Part shown: positions 18,024 through 25,600 of the stretch, in pieces | How positions within the stretch are numbered: position 1 is the first letter of the stretch | Layout of the letters: each line of letters opens with the position of its first letter | NCBI GenBank assembly: GCA_026004215.1 | Contig: BPIR01000002.1 | Coordinates: 51,844-115,843 of the forward strand | Direction: 5' to 3' | DNA length: 64,000 nucleotides | From: Candidatus Binatia bacterium | GTDB taxonomy: Bacteria > Desulfobacterota > Binatia > HRBIN30 | Notes under the pieces: model-generated | Seen by the model: only the letters and a program-made list of their open reading frames with translations | Told to the model about the DNA's origin: nothing | Databases searched by the model: none | Position numbers and translations under genes: made by a program

Positions 18024-18216
18024 TCAAGCCACTTGGTCTAGATATTCCGGCCAGCCGTACCCTCCCTGCTAAACCACACGCTAGCGGGTCAGTCCCTCCG
18101 CAATACGCGTCACCTTCCCATCGCGCCGATTGCGCAAAGGCAGCATGCGCATCACTCCCCCAAAGCCGATAAGGTCCCCACTGCACACACGTGTTGCTCC
18201 GTGGGCCCGCGCGCAA
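18024..18216 (-). pseudogene. Remnant of the lipocalin-like gene 3' end (copy 2)
   Basis: Duplicate of 9988-10180, with the same internal deletion and stop. Confidence 0.75.
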
Positions 18217-18582
18217 ACGCGCAGTTGGCACAGTCGGATCAACCAGAATGTACCCTCCCAACAGGGGCGTCCGGTTCGGAGGAAGTCCGATCAAGCTCAT
18301 TGGCAGTGCGCTCACGACCGTTGTGTCGCCCCGGGTATGCTACTTCGCCCAAGAGGCCACGGACTCACGACTAGCAAAACATTTCTCCGCATTTCGAAAC
18401 TCTGCGGCTCAGCGCGATCGAGAAGAGTGAGAGCGGCAACGGTGAGTGGCGCTACATAAGCAAAAACGGCCTTTCTATCACCACGCCTGCCGCGCACCAC
18501 TTGTTGGTCGTGCAACCTTTCGGAACGGTTGGCGCTCGTGTCTCGTCCACCCGCCGCCCTCGCCGCAGGCCATCGCTCCAGA
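18217..18582. other. Non-coding stretch, second copy
   Basis: Duplicate of 10181-10546; nearly identical to 21829-22194. No gene recognised. Confidence 0.4.
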
Positions 18583-19224
18583 TCAATCCGCAGCCGATGA
18601 GACGGTACTGCGGCCGGGGCCCGCCGAAGGAGTGCCCTCCACCCAGCGGAAGCTCTTCACTGCCTGCTCCCAAATCGCCTGGTACTCGCGCAACTTGGGA
18701 GACGGCTCGGACCAGATGCCCCACTCGATCGCAACAATCCTGGCGCGTTCTTCGAAACACGCCACCTCCGTGATGTTCGCAAATGGCGGGTTCCAGCTCT
18801 CATAGGAGAGCGTATAGAGAACGGTGCGTCCCCCAATAGTCCGGACCTCCGACTTTGGGAGCACAAGACCGGGGGCCGTCGCCAACCACCCATCGCAGCC
18901 TCCCGGCTGATTCGAGGTGGCCAACACGTTCACGGTAACCCACGGAATATCCGGCAAGGGAAAAGCGGCACCTCTCCCTTGGATTTTTTCCATTTCGTGT
19001 CGGCTCACGGGAGCACAACGGCAAACTGCCCGTGCATCACTCTCCCATGCGCCGCCACACTCGGGGTACCACCCATCCGGGCAACTAAACGCAAAAGCTG
19101 CGGCGGGATGCACCACCGTTGTGGCCGTGGCCCTACAAGGGACGCCGTAAATGAAGCCGAAACCAAACAAAACGAGTCCCGCGAACATTGCTACCAAGCG
19201 ATTGGCCAACCAACACGTGTTCAT
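18583..19224 (-). CDS. Secreted WYPDGW-family protein A-II (A3, second copy)
   Basis: Identical to the 213-residue protein at 10547-11188: signal peptide, FAFSCPDGWYPEC, Cys cluster, and a C-terminus shared with A6. Confidence 0.75.
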   Translation of the reverse strand: MNTCWLANRLVAMFAGLVLFGFGFIYGVPCRATATTVVHPAAAFAFSCPDGWYPECGGAWESDARAVCRCAPVSRHEMEKIQGRGAAFPLPDIPWVTVNVLATSNQPGGCDGWLATAPGLVLPKSEVRTIGGRTVLYTLSYESWNPPFANITEVACFEERARIVAIEWGIWSEPSPKLREYQAIWEQAVKSFRWVEGTPSAGPGRSTVSSAAD

Positions 19225-19267
19225 CGTTCACTTCCCTCTGATTTTTCCACCCGGCGGGGGGCACAGG

Positions 19268-20053
19268 TCACCGGATACATCCAAACAAGGCCTCGTTTGA
19301 GGCGCTGATGGTATCGTTTACGAAAATTCCATCGGCCGGCACATCGAGGTCCGCTAGCGGGCAGAAAGCAGGGTGTAGGTATGCGAGGTTGATACCCACC
19401 AGAACAATCAGGTCCTCGATATCCACCTGGCCGTTGCCGTTGCAATCCCCACAACACGTTCCCCTGTAAGTTAGATCTCGAGGATCGCCCCCGAGGCTCG
19501 TCCGCACTGTTCGCCCGTCCTGTCGTACCCCCGTCGAGTAAAATGCAGTCACATTCAGCACCCAGTCGCCACAACCGGACGCACACCACTTTTCTCCAAT
19601 TGCTGGGATGGTGGCACGAATTACGTCAAAGGAGCTGCAGTCGCCTTTTGTACGTCCGTAGATGTAGCAACGCGACAGGATGCTCAAAGCACCCCACACG
19701 CCACGTTCCCAACTCGAGAAGTTCCTGCAATTACCTCGACTATCCATGATGCCCCAGGCATTGTTCAACGTAGTGCACGTCCCCCTAAGCCCAAAGAAAG
19801 ACTCCTGCCCCGCAATGGCCAACTGAAGCCGAGGATCAACCCCCCATCGGATAGCTCCAGCAAAACCCTCGCGGACGACGGAGCCTTTGATGAGGGGGCT
19901 CGCCCCTGCGGTGGCAGAGCCCACCTCGACAACCCACCGATAAGCGGGGAAACACGGGGCGGCGTTCGCTGGGGAGATGCTCCCCGCCGCTACCAATAAC
20001 GCCAGCAAGAGTGCACAATCCCGCCCCAACGGAAAGTCATGTTTCGTCCACAT
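19268..20053 (-). CDS. Lysozyme/glucosaminidase-like dockerin-like protein (B2, second copy)
   Basis: Identical to the 261-residue protein at 11232-12017, with AAGGAG before its ATG and 2 bases between it and the A4 stop. Confidence 0.78.
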   Translation of the reverse strand: MWTKHDFPLGRDCALLLALLVAAGSISPANAAPCFPAYRWVVEVGSATAGASPLIKGSVVREGFAGAIRWGVDPRLQLAIAGQESFFGLRGTCTTLNNAWGIMDSRGNCRNFSSWERGVWGALSILSRCYIYGRTKGDCSSFDVIRATIPAIGEKWCASGCGDWVLNVTAFYSTGVRQDGRTVRTSLGGDPRDLTYRGTCCGDCNGNGQVDIEDLIVLVGINLAYLHPAFCPLADLDVPADGIFVNDTISASNEALFGCIR

Positions 20054-20055
20054 CG

Positions 20056-20727
20056 TCAGTTCTCCTTGACTCTCAGGCTGCGCACCATGCGGTCGAAATC
20101 CGCACGATAGCGAAGGTAATCGGTGAACATTCCCGCAACGCTCAGGCGGAAAAGATACGCTTGGTCACCCACCGGCCGGCACAGAAGAATCTTAAAGACC
20201 GGGTATTTCGCGAGCACCTGCGCCATCCGCCAACCACGAAGCTCGTTTCCATCAACGACTACGCGGTAGCCCTCGACCCCCGGGTCCCCACCTGTTTCAG
20301 GCTGGTCCGGCAACCCCTCTAGCCCTCGACCCATCCACGACTCGCAAGTTGGCTTGGATGCGTCCCGAACAACAGCTACCTCCGCGTGTCCCTCCGGAAT
20401 CACCGCGGCCCCGTGCTGAACCTCAAGGCCTCGAAGCGACAGGTAGTCCCTCGCTGGGCAAGAGGAGACGACCACTCCGGCAGGTTGTTTGCCGAGAAGT
20501 TGAACCCGGTACCGGTACCTCACGGTTGGGCTTGAGGAATCGTGCACCGCCCACAGCACTGCGGGGCGTTCGTGCACGTGCCAGCCGTCCGGGTACCAAA
20601 TGGTGAACCCCTCCTGCGGGTGCGTAAAAGTGGCGGCGGAAGTAGGCACTGCCAAGGGCAGTAGCACAAACACCACCCACCACCGCCCCCAGCTCGACCC
20701 ACACCGACTCGAACTCCTCTGCCTCAT
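20056..20727 (-). CDS. Secreted WYPDGW-family protein A-I (A4, second copy)
   Basis: Identical to the 223-residue protein at 12020-12691. Its N-terminal codons fall in the 647-bp tract identical to cassette 4 (24137-24783). Confidence 0.78.
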   Translation of the reverse strand: MRQRSSSRCGSSWGRWWVVFVLLPLAVPTSAATFTHPQEGFTIWYPDGWHVHERPAVLWAVHDSSSPTVRYRYRVQLLGKQPAGVVVSSCPARDYLSLRGLEVQHGAAVIPEGHAEVAVVRDASKPTCESWMGRGLEGLPDQPETGGDPGVEGYRVVVDGNELRGWRMAQVLAKYPVFKILLCRPVGDQAYLFRLSVAGMFTDYLRYRADFDRMVRSLRVKEN

Positions 20728-21210
20728 GGTCGCTCCCCTCCTTTCGCTACCCCTGCCCAACAAGACCCGAACCAGCTTCTCGTCAACGAAATCCCCGACC
20801 TCCCCGCCGGTAAACGCCAGGCAAGCTTGCGCCTGGAAGCCGCCTCGGGCAGGTACAAATAACCCCGAATCCCTAAACGTCCTGCCCGACCCCGAAACCG
20901 ACCCACGGCTTTGCTCCCCGTGTCGCGCAGAACCCCCGAGATCAGCCCGTTTGGCGATGCATTCAGTGCCAGCGTTCCCATGCGAAATGCCGGATCTCCC
21001 AACAACGCAAAGCGCCCCTCGATCGCGCACTCGCCCACGGAGCGAATGTCCCAATACACCCAAACACCTCCGCCATCTGCAACCAAGCCTTGCAAGGAGG
21101 AAGCCCTCTGCAGCATTCGTACCTCGTAACCCCAGCCAACTGGCGTAGATGTGCCGTACAACGCAACTGCTTGCACTCCAACCGGCAGCGCAACCGCGCT
21201 CACAAGCGCA
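20564..21210. repeat. 647-bp tract identical to 24137-24783
   Basis: Constant offset of 3,573 with no mismatch seen by eye. It spans the C-terminal domain of the C gene and the signal peptide plus WYPDGW part of the following A-I gene. Identity stops abruptly on both sides. The first 617 to 623 bases are also present at the end of copy 1 (12528-13150). Confidence 0.9.
20724..21210 (-). pseudogene. Cohesin-like gene C2, C-terminal fragment (5' half lost)
   Basis: Here the C2 fragment continues past the 8-kb unit: homology to C3 runs to 21210 (PVGVQ preceded by SAVAL) and then ends. The open frame extends to 21323 with unrelated residues and no signal peptide, so the cohesin domain and secretion signal were deleted. 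The stop overlaps the A4 start. Confidence 0.75.
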
Positions 21211-21637
21211 CGCAACGAATACCCGCTCTCACTCCGCAAAAAGTCTTCTCTCGCGTTTTCCACGAGAGCGCCATGGAGAGGGCCTGGTTCCGGCGAAATA
21301 GCCAAGTAGCTAAATATGGCCACTCGCCATTCACCACTGCCTACTCACCACTCTCGACTGCTGCTCGCTACTCGCCACTCGCCGCTGTATCGCACCCTCA
21401 CCTGGCCTGCAGCCGACCTCTACCGAGAAGCGAGCGGTGTCTGTCGGCTGAGGAAGTGCGTTAGGGTTTGCGCGGCGAAATGGCTACATTGCGCGCAAAA
21501 TAAATGCCATGGGCCCGCGGGCACTCGCAGCCACCATCGCGCTGCGATTATGCCCCCGGAAAAACACTCACTGATCCGCTCGCCTGCTCAGTTCGATCGC
21601 CCCACCATCCGCCCGCAAGGGTTCAACCACTGCCATC
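21211..21637. other. Replaced 5' part of C2: low-complexity repeat and C-upstream flank
   Basis: 21211-21500 holds a run of near-repeats of ACTCGCCACTCG / ACTCACCACTC type (21325-21390), preceded by a segment CCGGCGAAATAGCCAAGTAG similar to one at about 47020. From about 21503 onward it is nearly identical to 25466 onward, the normal region between the C gene start and the lipocalin-like gene. No promoter could be defined with confidence. Confidence 0.6.
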
Positions 21638-21828
21638 AGGCAACTTGGTCGAGGTACTCCGACCAGCCGTACCCCACTTGGCTGCCCGCCCGCCACCGTG
21701 TGAGTCCCTCCGCAATACGCGTCACCTTCCCATCGCGCCGATTGCGCAAAGGCAGCATGCGCATCACTCCCCCAAAGCCGATAAGGTCCCCACTGCACGC
21801 ACGTGTCGCTCCGTGGGCCCGCGCGCAA
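21638..21828 (-). pseudogene. Remnant of the lipocalin-like gene 3' end (copy 3)
   Basis: The final ~140 bases match 25601-25740 closely (codons for VGYGWSEYLDQVA intact). Then the match jumps to the equivalent of about 26045-26100, so an internal block of about 300 bases is missing. It is less degraded than the other two remnants and shares with them the same deletion joint. Confidence 0.8.
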
Positions 21829-22302
21829 ACGCGCAGTTGGCACAGTCGGATCAACCAGAATGTACCCTCCCAACAGGGGCGTCCGGTTCGGAGGAAGTCC
21901 GATCAAGCTCATTGGCAGTGCGCTCACGACCGTTGTGTCGCCCCGGGTATGCTACTTCGCCCAAGAGGCCACGGACTCACGACCAGCAAAACATTTCTCC
22001 GCATTTCGAAACTCCGCGGCTCAGCGCGATCGAGAAGAGTGAGAGCGGCAACGGTGAGTGGCGCTACATAAGCAAAAACGGCCTTTCTATCACCACGCCT
22101 GCCGCGCACCACTTGTTGGTCGTGCAACCTTTCGGAACGGTTGGCGCTCGTGTCTCGTCCACCCGCCGCCCTCGCCGCAGGCCATCGCTCCAGATCAATC
22201 CGCAGCCGATGAGACGGTACTGCGGCCGGGGCCCGCCGAAGGAGTGCCCTCCACCCAGCGGAAGCTCTTCACTGCCTGCTCCCAGATCGCCTGGTACTCG
22301 CG
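21703..22302. repeat. 600-bp tract nearly identical to 18091-18690
   Basis: Offset 3,612 with about five mismatches seen by eye (also present at 10055-10654). It contains the gene remnant, the non-coding stretch and the 3' end of an A-II gene. Identity ends within the coding sequence, upstream of the shared LREYQAIWEQ segment. Confidence 0.85.
21829..22194. other. Non-coding stretch downstream of A6
   Basis: Nearly identical to 10181-10546 and 18217-18582; no gene recognised. Confidence 0.4.
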
Positions 22303-22842
22303 TAGCCCTGGGGATGGCTCCGAAGTAACACCCCAACCGATGCTCACCAGCTTGCCGCGCTCTTCGAAACAAACCTCCTCGCTGACCGCCGGGGGGTAGT
22401 CCCACTCGTCGTAAGTTCTCACGTAAAGCACCCCCCGGTCACCAATTCGACGGATCTCGGACAGCGATCGTTTGCCCATCATCGCAATCCTCTCTCCCAC
22501 CCACTCAGCACAACTCGGTTTTTCTGGTGTCAGCGGCGCCACGCTCACGATGATCTCGTGTAAGCCCGGCACGGGCCCCCTGGGGCCCTTGAATCGCCTC
22601 TCCCTTTCGTCGTGCCTTACGCGCGAGCAATTGCACGCGGCAACTGAGTAGCTCTCCGTTGGCTCCAGGCACTTTGGGTCCCAATCGTCCGGGCACCAGA
22701 ACGAATAACCACCGGTCACATGTGTGACGATCCTCGCGGTCGCAACGAGAGGGGCACCACACACAACGCCAACACACACGGCAATACGCACACAAAAACC
22801 CAGGAGTCCGATCCACCGAGTCATGGATTGGCAAAATCTCAT
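22195..22842 (-). CDS. Secreted WYPDGW-family protein A-II (A6)
   Basis: A 215-residue exported protein with a signal peptide in about residues 1-36 (LLGFCVRIAVCVGVVCGAPL). The family motif appears as GGYSFWCPDDWDPKC, followed by VAACNCSRV, so the first mature half is rich in Cys as in A3. The middle differs from A3, but the last ~36 residues are the same. GGGAG precedes the ATG, about 40 bases after the B3 stop. Last gene of cassette 3 counted from tmRNA (C3-A5-B3-A6). Confidence 0.75.
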   Translation of the reverse strand: MRFCQSMTRWIGLLGFCVRIAVCVGVVCGAPLVATARIVTHVTGGYSFWCPDDWDPKCLEPTESYSVAACNCSRVRHDERERRFKGPRGPVPGLHEIIVSVAPLTPEKPSCAEWVGERIAMMGKRSLSEIRRIGDRGVLYVRTYDEWDYPPAVSEEVCFEERGKLVSIGWGVTSEPSPGLREYQAIWEQAVKSFRWVEGTPSAGPGRSTVSSAAD

Positions 22843-22882
22843 GGTTCACTCCCATGAAGTGCAATGTTCGGTCGGCCCCGAA

Positions 22883-23650
22883 TCACTCGAACAAACATCC
22901 CATCTGGGCCTCACCCACGGCACTGACCGTGTCGTTTACGAAAATGCCGTCGGCCGGGACATCGATATCGGCTTTTGGGCAACTTCCTGGATACCCCAAA
23001 TTCAAGCCGACCAGTAAGATCAAGTCGGCGATGTCCACCTGCCCACTGCCATTACAGTCGCCGCAGCAAGTTCCCCCGTAAGCCAAATTCCATAGGCTTC
23101 CTTTGAAACTCGCGGGAACGCGGCGACCGTCCGCGCGAACCCCGGTGGAGTAAAAGGCCGTAACATTGAGTACCCAGTCCCCACATCCAGAAGCACACCA
23201 TTTTTCGCCGATTTCCGGGATAGTTCTCCGCGGGCGATCCCATGAAGAACAGCTCCCGAATTCTCGACCGTAAAGGTAGCAGCGAGCTAGCATGTTCGTC
23301 GTCCAATTGACAGCAAAATCCCAAGTGACAAAGCTGCGGCAGCGTCCTTGCGAGTCCAGAATTCCCCACGCGTTGCGCACTGCCGGGCACGGTCCTCTGA
23401 GGCCGAAGAACGTCTCCTGTCCTGCAATCGCTAGTTGCAACCGTGGATCTATGTTGTTCACCGCACCAGCGACAAAGCCGCGTACCATCACTGGCTGCTG
23501 AAGCAAAGGGCTCTTCCATGCGGTCGCGTACGCTACCTCCTGGAACCACACGGGCGCTGGGAAACAAGGCGCTGCATGGCTGATGCGCAGCGGGACGAAT
23601 GCCAGCAATAGATAGAAACAAACCCTGTAGAATGGTCGCCCGAGGTTCAT
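22883..23650 (-). CDS. Lysozyme/glucosaminidase-like dockerin-like protein (B3)
   Basis: A 255-residue exported protein. The signal peptide ends at ISHA and is followed by APCFPAPVWFQEV. The lysozyme-like part has IDPRLQLAIAGQETFFG (candidate catalytic Glu), RNAWGILDS and EKWCASGCGDWVLNVTAFYS. The tail holds CGDCNGSGQVDIADLILLV plus VPADGIFVNDTVSAV, a dockerin-like pair. It is clearly closer to B2 than to B1 (shared blocks of 15-20 residues). Its start overlaps the A5 stop by 4 bases. Confidence 0.8.
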   Translation of the reverse strand: MNLGRPFYRVCFYLLLAFVPLRISHAAPCFPAPVWFQEVAYATAWKSPLLQQPVMVRGFVAGAVNNIDPRLQLAIAGQETFFGLRGPCPAVRNAWGILDSQGRCRSFVTWDFAVNWTTNMLARCYLYGREFGSCSSWDRPRRTIPEIGEKWCASGCGDWVLNVTAFYSTGVRADGRRVPASFKGSLWNLAYGGTCCGDCNGSGQVDIADLILLVGLNLGYPGSCPKADIDVPADGIFVNDTVSAVGEAQMGCLFE

Positions 23651-24300
23651 CGCCGTCCCCCCCTTTCCCAGGAGAAGCTTCCCACAAGGTGCTCGAAATG
23701 AGCTCTGTGTTTGCTGAAATCGCTAAACATTCCTGCCACGGTCAGACGGAAGAGATACGCCTTTCCCGACTCTTCACGGCAGACAAACACCTTGACCAAG
23801 GGGTAGTCCGTAAAGACTTGGGAAATACTGTGTCCCAACAGGGGCCGGCCTCGCAATTCGAGGCGATAGTTGAACGGCTCCCCACCGCCGTCCTCGGGCG
23901 GGCCGCCGTCGAGCCAATCCTTGCAGTTCGGCCGGGAAATCGAGCGGATGATGGCGATCTCGGCTTCGCCCTCGGGTACGATCCGCACCGCTTCTTTCCC
24001 TGCTGCATCCTTCACGGCGACGTATCGTTCTGGTGGGCACGAGGAAACAACGGCACCGCTAAGCTGCCCAGCAAGTGACAATACCTCGAAGTTATACGCA
24101 TCGCGAAGTTGTTGCCGAGTTGCCCAGACAGTTCGTGGGCGTTCGTGCACGTGCCAGCCGTCCGGGTACCAAATGGTGAACCCCTCCTGCGGGTGCGTAA
24201 AAGTGGCGGCGGAAGTAGGCACTGCCAAGGGCAGTAGCACAAACACCACCCACCACCGCCCCCAGCTCGACCCACACCGACTCGAACTCCTCTGCCTCAT
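23647..24300 (-). CDS. Secreted WYPDGW-family protein A-I (A5)
   Basis: A 217-residue exported protein. The signal peptide and EGFTIWYPDGWHVHERP are identical to A4 at DNA level; the rest diverges but keeps VVSSCPPERYVAV, IVPEGEAEIAIIR and a Cys shortly after. The ATG at 24298-24300 overlaps the TGA of C3 (ATGA), and its stop overlaps B3. A long open frame extending upstream is a shadow of C3. Confidence 0.78.
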   Translation of the reverse strand: MRQRSSSRCGSSWGRWWVVFVLLPLAVPTSAATFTHPQEGFTIWYPDGWHVHERPRTVWATRQQLRDAYNFEVLSLAGQLSGAVVSSCPPERYVAVKDAAGKEAVRIVPEGEAEIAIIRSISRPNCKDWLDGGPPEDGGGEPFNYRLELRGRPLLGHSISQVFTDYPLVKVFVCREESGKAYLFRLTVAGMFSDFSKHRAHFEHLVGSFSWERGGRR

Positions 24301-25433
24301 GGTCGCTCCCCTCCTTTCGCTACCCCTGCCCAACAAGACCCGAACCAGCTTCTCGTCAACGAAATCCCCGACCTCCCCGCCGGTAAACGCCAGGCAAGCT
24401 TGCGCCTGGAAGCCGCCTCGGGCAGGTACAAATAACCCCGAATCCCTAAACGTCCTGCCCGACCCCGAAACCGACCCACGGCTTTGCTCCCCGTGTCGCG
24501 CAGAACCCCCGAGATCAGCCCGTTTGGCGATGCATTCAGTGCCAGCGTTCCCATGCGAAATGCCGGATCTCCCAACAACGCAAAGCGCCCCTCGATCGCG
24601 CACTCGCCCACGGAGCGAATGTCCCAATACACCCAAACACCTCCGCCATCTGCAACCAAGCCTTGCAAGGAGGAAGCCCTCTGCAGCATTCGTACCTCGT
24701 AACCCCAGCCAACTGGCGTAGATGTGCCGTACAACGCAACTGCTTGCACTCCAACCGGCAGCGCAACCGCGCTCACAAGCGCAAACGCTGTAACCACCCC
24801 GCCCCTCGCTCGTACCCGCGTAGCGACTCGAATGGCGACGATCCCCAAAGCGACGACCACGAGAGGCCAACTGGTGGTACGCCCTCCTGCTCTGCCGTAC
24901 TGTACTGCGCACACCGGCCCGCCAGCGTGCCCATCCACGGTCACGCTACTGGGCTCAGACGCAAGGGTGACAAGCCGAAATTCTGTATCCGCCGCCCACG
25001 CTTCCGTCAGCGTCAATGGCCGCGTCCGCCCCGGGATGGCATCCGACCTGACTCCCGCCTCGCACCAAAGCACAATCCCGTCGGGAATGGTCGGAAAAGA
25101 CGCGAATGCTTCGAGCGACGGCATCACCACAAAGCGCCGCTTCGCAGCACCCCAAGGATCGTCCCTCTGCGACAACTCGAAACCCCGTCGAGCTACTTCG
25201 GGGTCGAGTTGACAGCGTACAAGGTTGAGGATCTCCGGTGGATAACTCACTTGCGCCTGCAACCCCAAGAGGCTCCGGCCTCCCCCTTCCAACACCAACG
25301 TGAAAAATAGGCTCGCCCCAGGAACTCCTGAGGTGGAAGGAATTACAAGCATCTGCGCCGGGGCAGCACGCGCCATCGAAAAGCAAACTACAAGCCCAAC
25401 GGCGACAATTTCGATCGGCCTTCTCCCGCGCAT
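24297..25433 (-). CDS. Membrane-anchored cohesin-like protein (C3), intact family representative
   Basis: A 378-residue exported protein and the only complete C gene in the block. Signal peptide residues 1-25 (IEIVAVGLVVCFSMARA). A cohesin-like domain spans about 30-170, with PGASLFFTLVLEGGG, LLGLQAQVSYPPEILNLV (strand pattern of cohesins) and a closing EPSSVTVDG. Then comes a transmembrane-like segment WPLVVVALGIVAIRVATRV with basic flank, a second hydrophobic stretch, and a ~130-residue C-terminal domain of unknown fold. The start at 25433 has GGAGGTG upstream. The role suggested by the fold is anchoring dockerin-bearing proteins (B family) at the cell surface. 167 bases separate it from the lipocalin-like gene. 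Confidence 0.75.
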   Translation of the reverse strand: MRGRRPIEIVAVGLVVCFSMARAAPAQMLVIPSTSGVPGASLFFTLVLEGGGRSLLGLQAQVSYPPEILNLVRCQLDPEVARRGFELSQRDDPWGAAKRRFVVMPSLEAFASFPTIPDGIVLWCEAGVRSDAIPGRTRPLTLTEAWAADTEFRLVTLASEPSSVTVDGHAGGPVCAVQYGRAGGRTTSWPLVVVALGIVAIRVATRVRARGGVVTAFALVSAVALPVGVQAVALYGTSTPVGWGYEVRMLQRASSLQGLVADGGGVWVYWDIRSVGECAIEGRFALLGDPAFRMGTLALNASPNGLISGVLRDTGSKAVGRFRGRAGRLGIRGYLYLPEAASRRKLAWRLPAGRSGISLTRSWFGSCWAGVAKGGERP

Positions 25434-25600
25434 AGCCGCACCTCCGCGCAGATCGCCACGCAAGAGAAATGCCATGGGCCCGCGGGCACTCGCAGCCAAC
25501 ATCGCGCTGCGATTATGCCCCCGGAAAAACACTCACTGATCCGCTCGCCTGCTCAGTTCGATCGCCCCACCATCCGCCCGTAAGGGTTGAACCACTGCCA

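Larger units (their letters stand above)
13151..21186. repeat. Tandem duplication, copy 2 (8,036 bp)
   Basis: Perfect direct copy of 5115-13150. The junction at 13150/13151 joins ACCGGC to CGAACC with no shared bases: the base before CGAACC at 5114 is T, and the base after ACCGGC at 21187 is A, so neither flank is continued. At 21187 the ancestral sequence resumes. Confidence 0.95.

Noticed and set aside
5115..21186. Composite transposon or integrative element
   Set aside because: No transposase, integrase or terminal inverted repeats were seen; the duplication junction has no target-site signature.
23647..24912. A 421-residue version of A5
   Set aside because: Same reason: the extra N-terminus is the shadow of C3.
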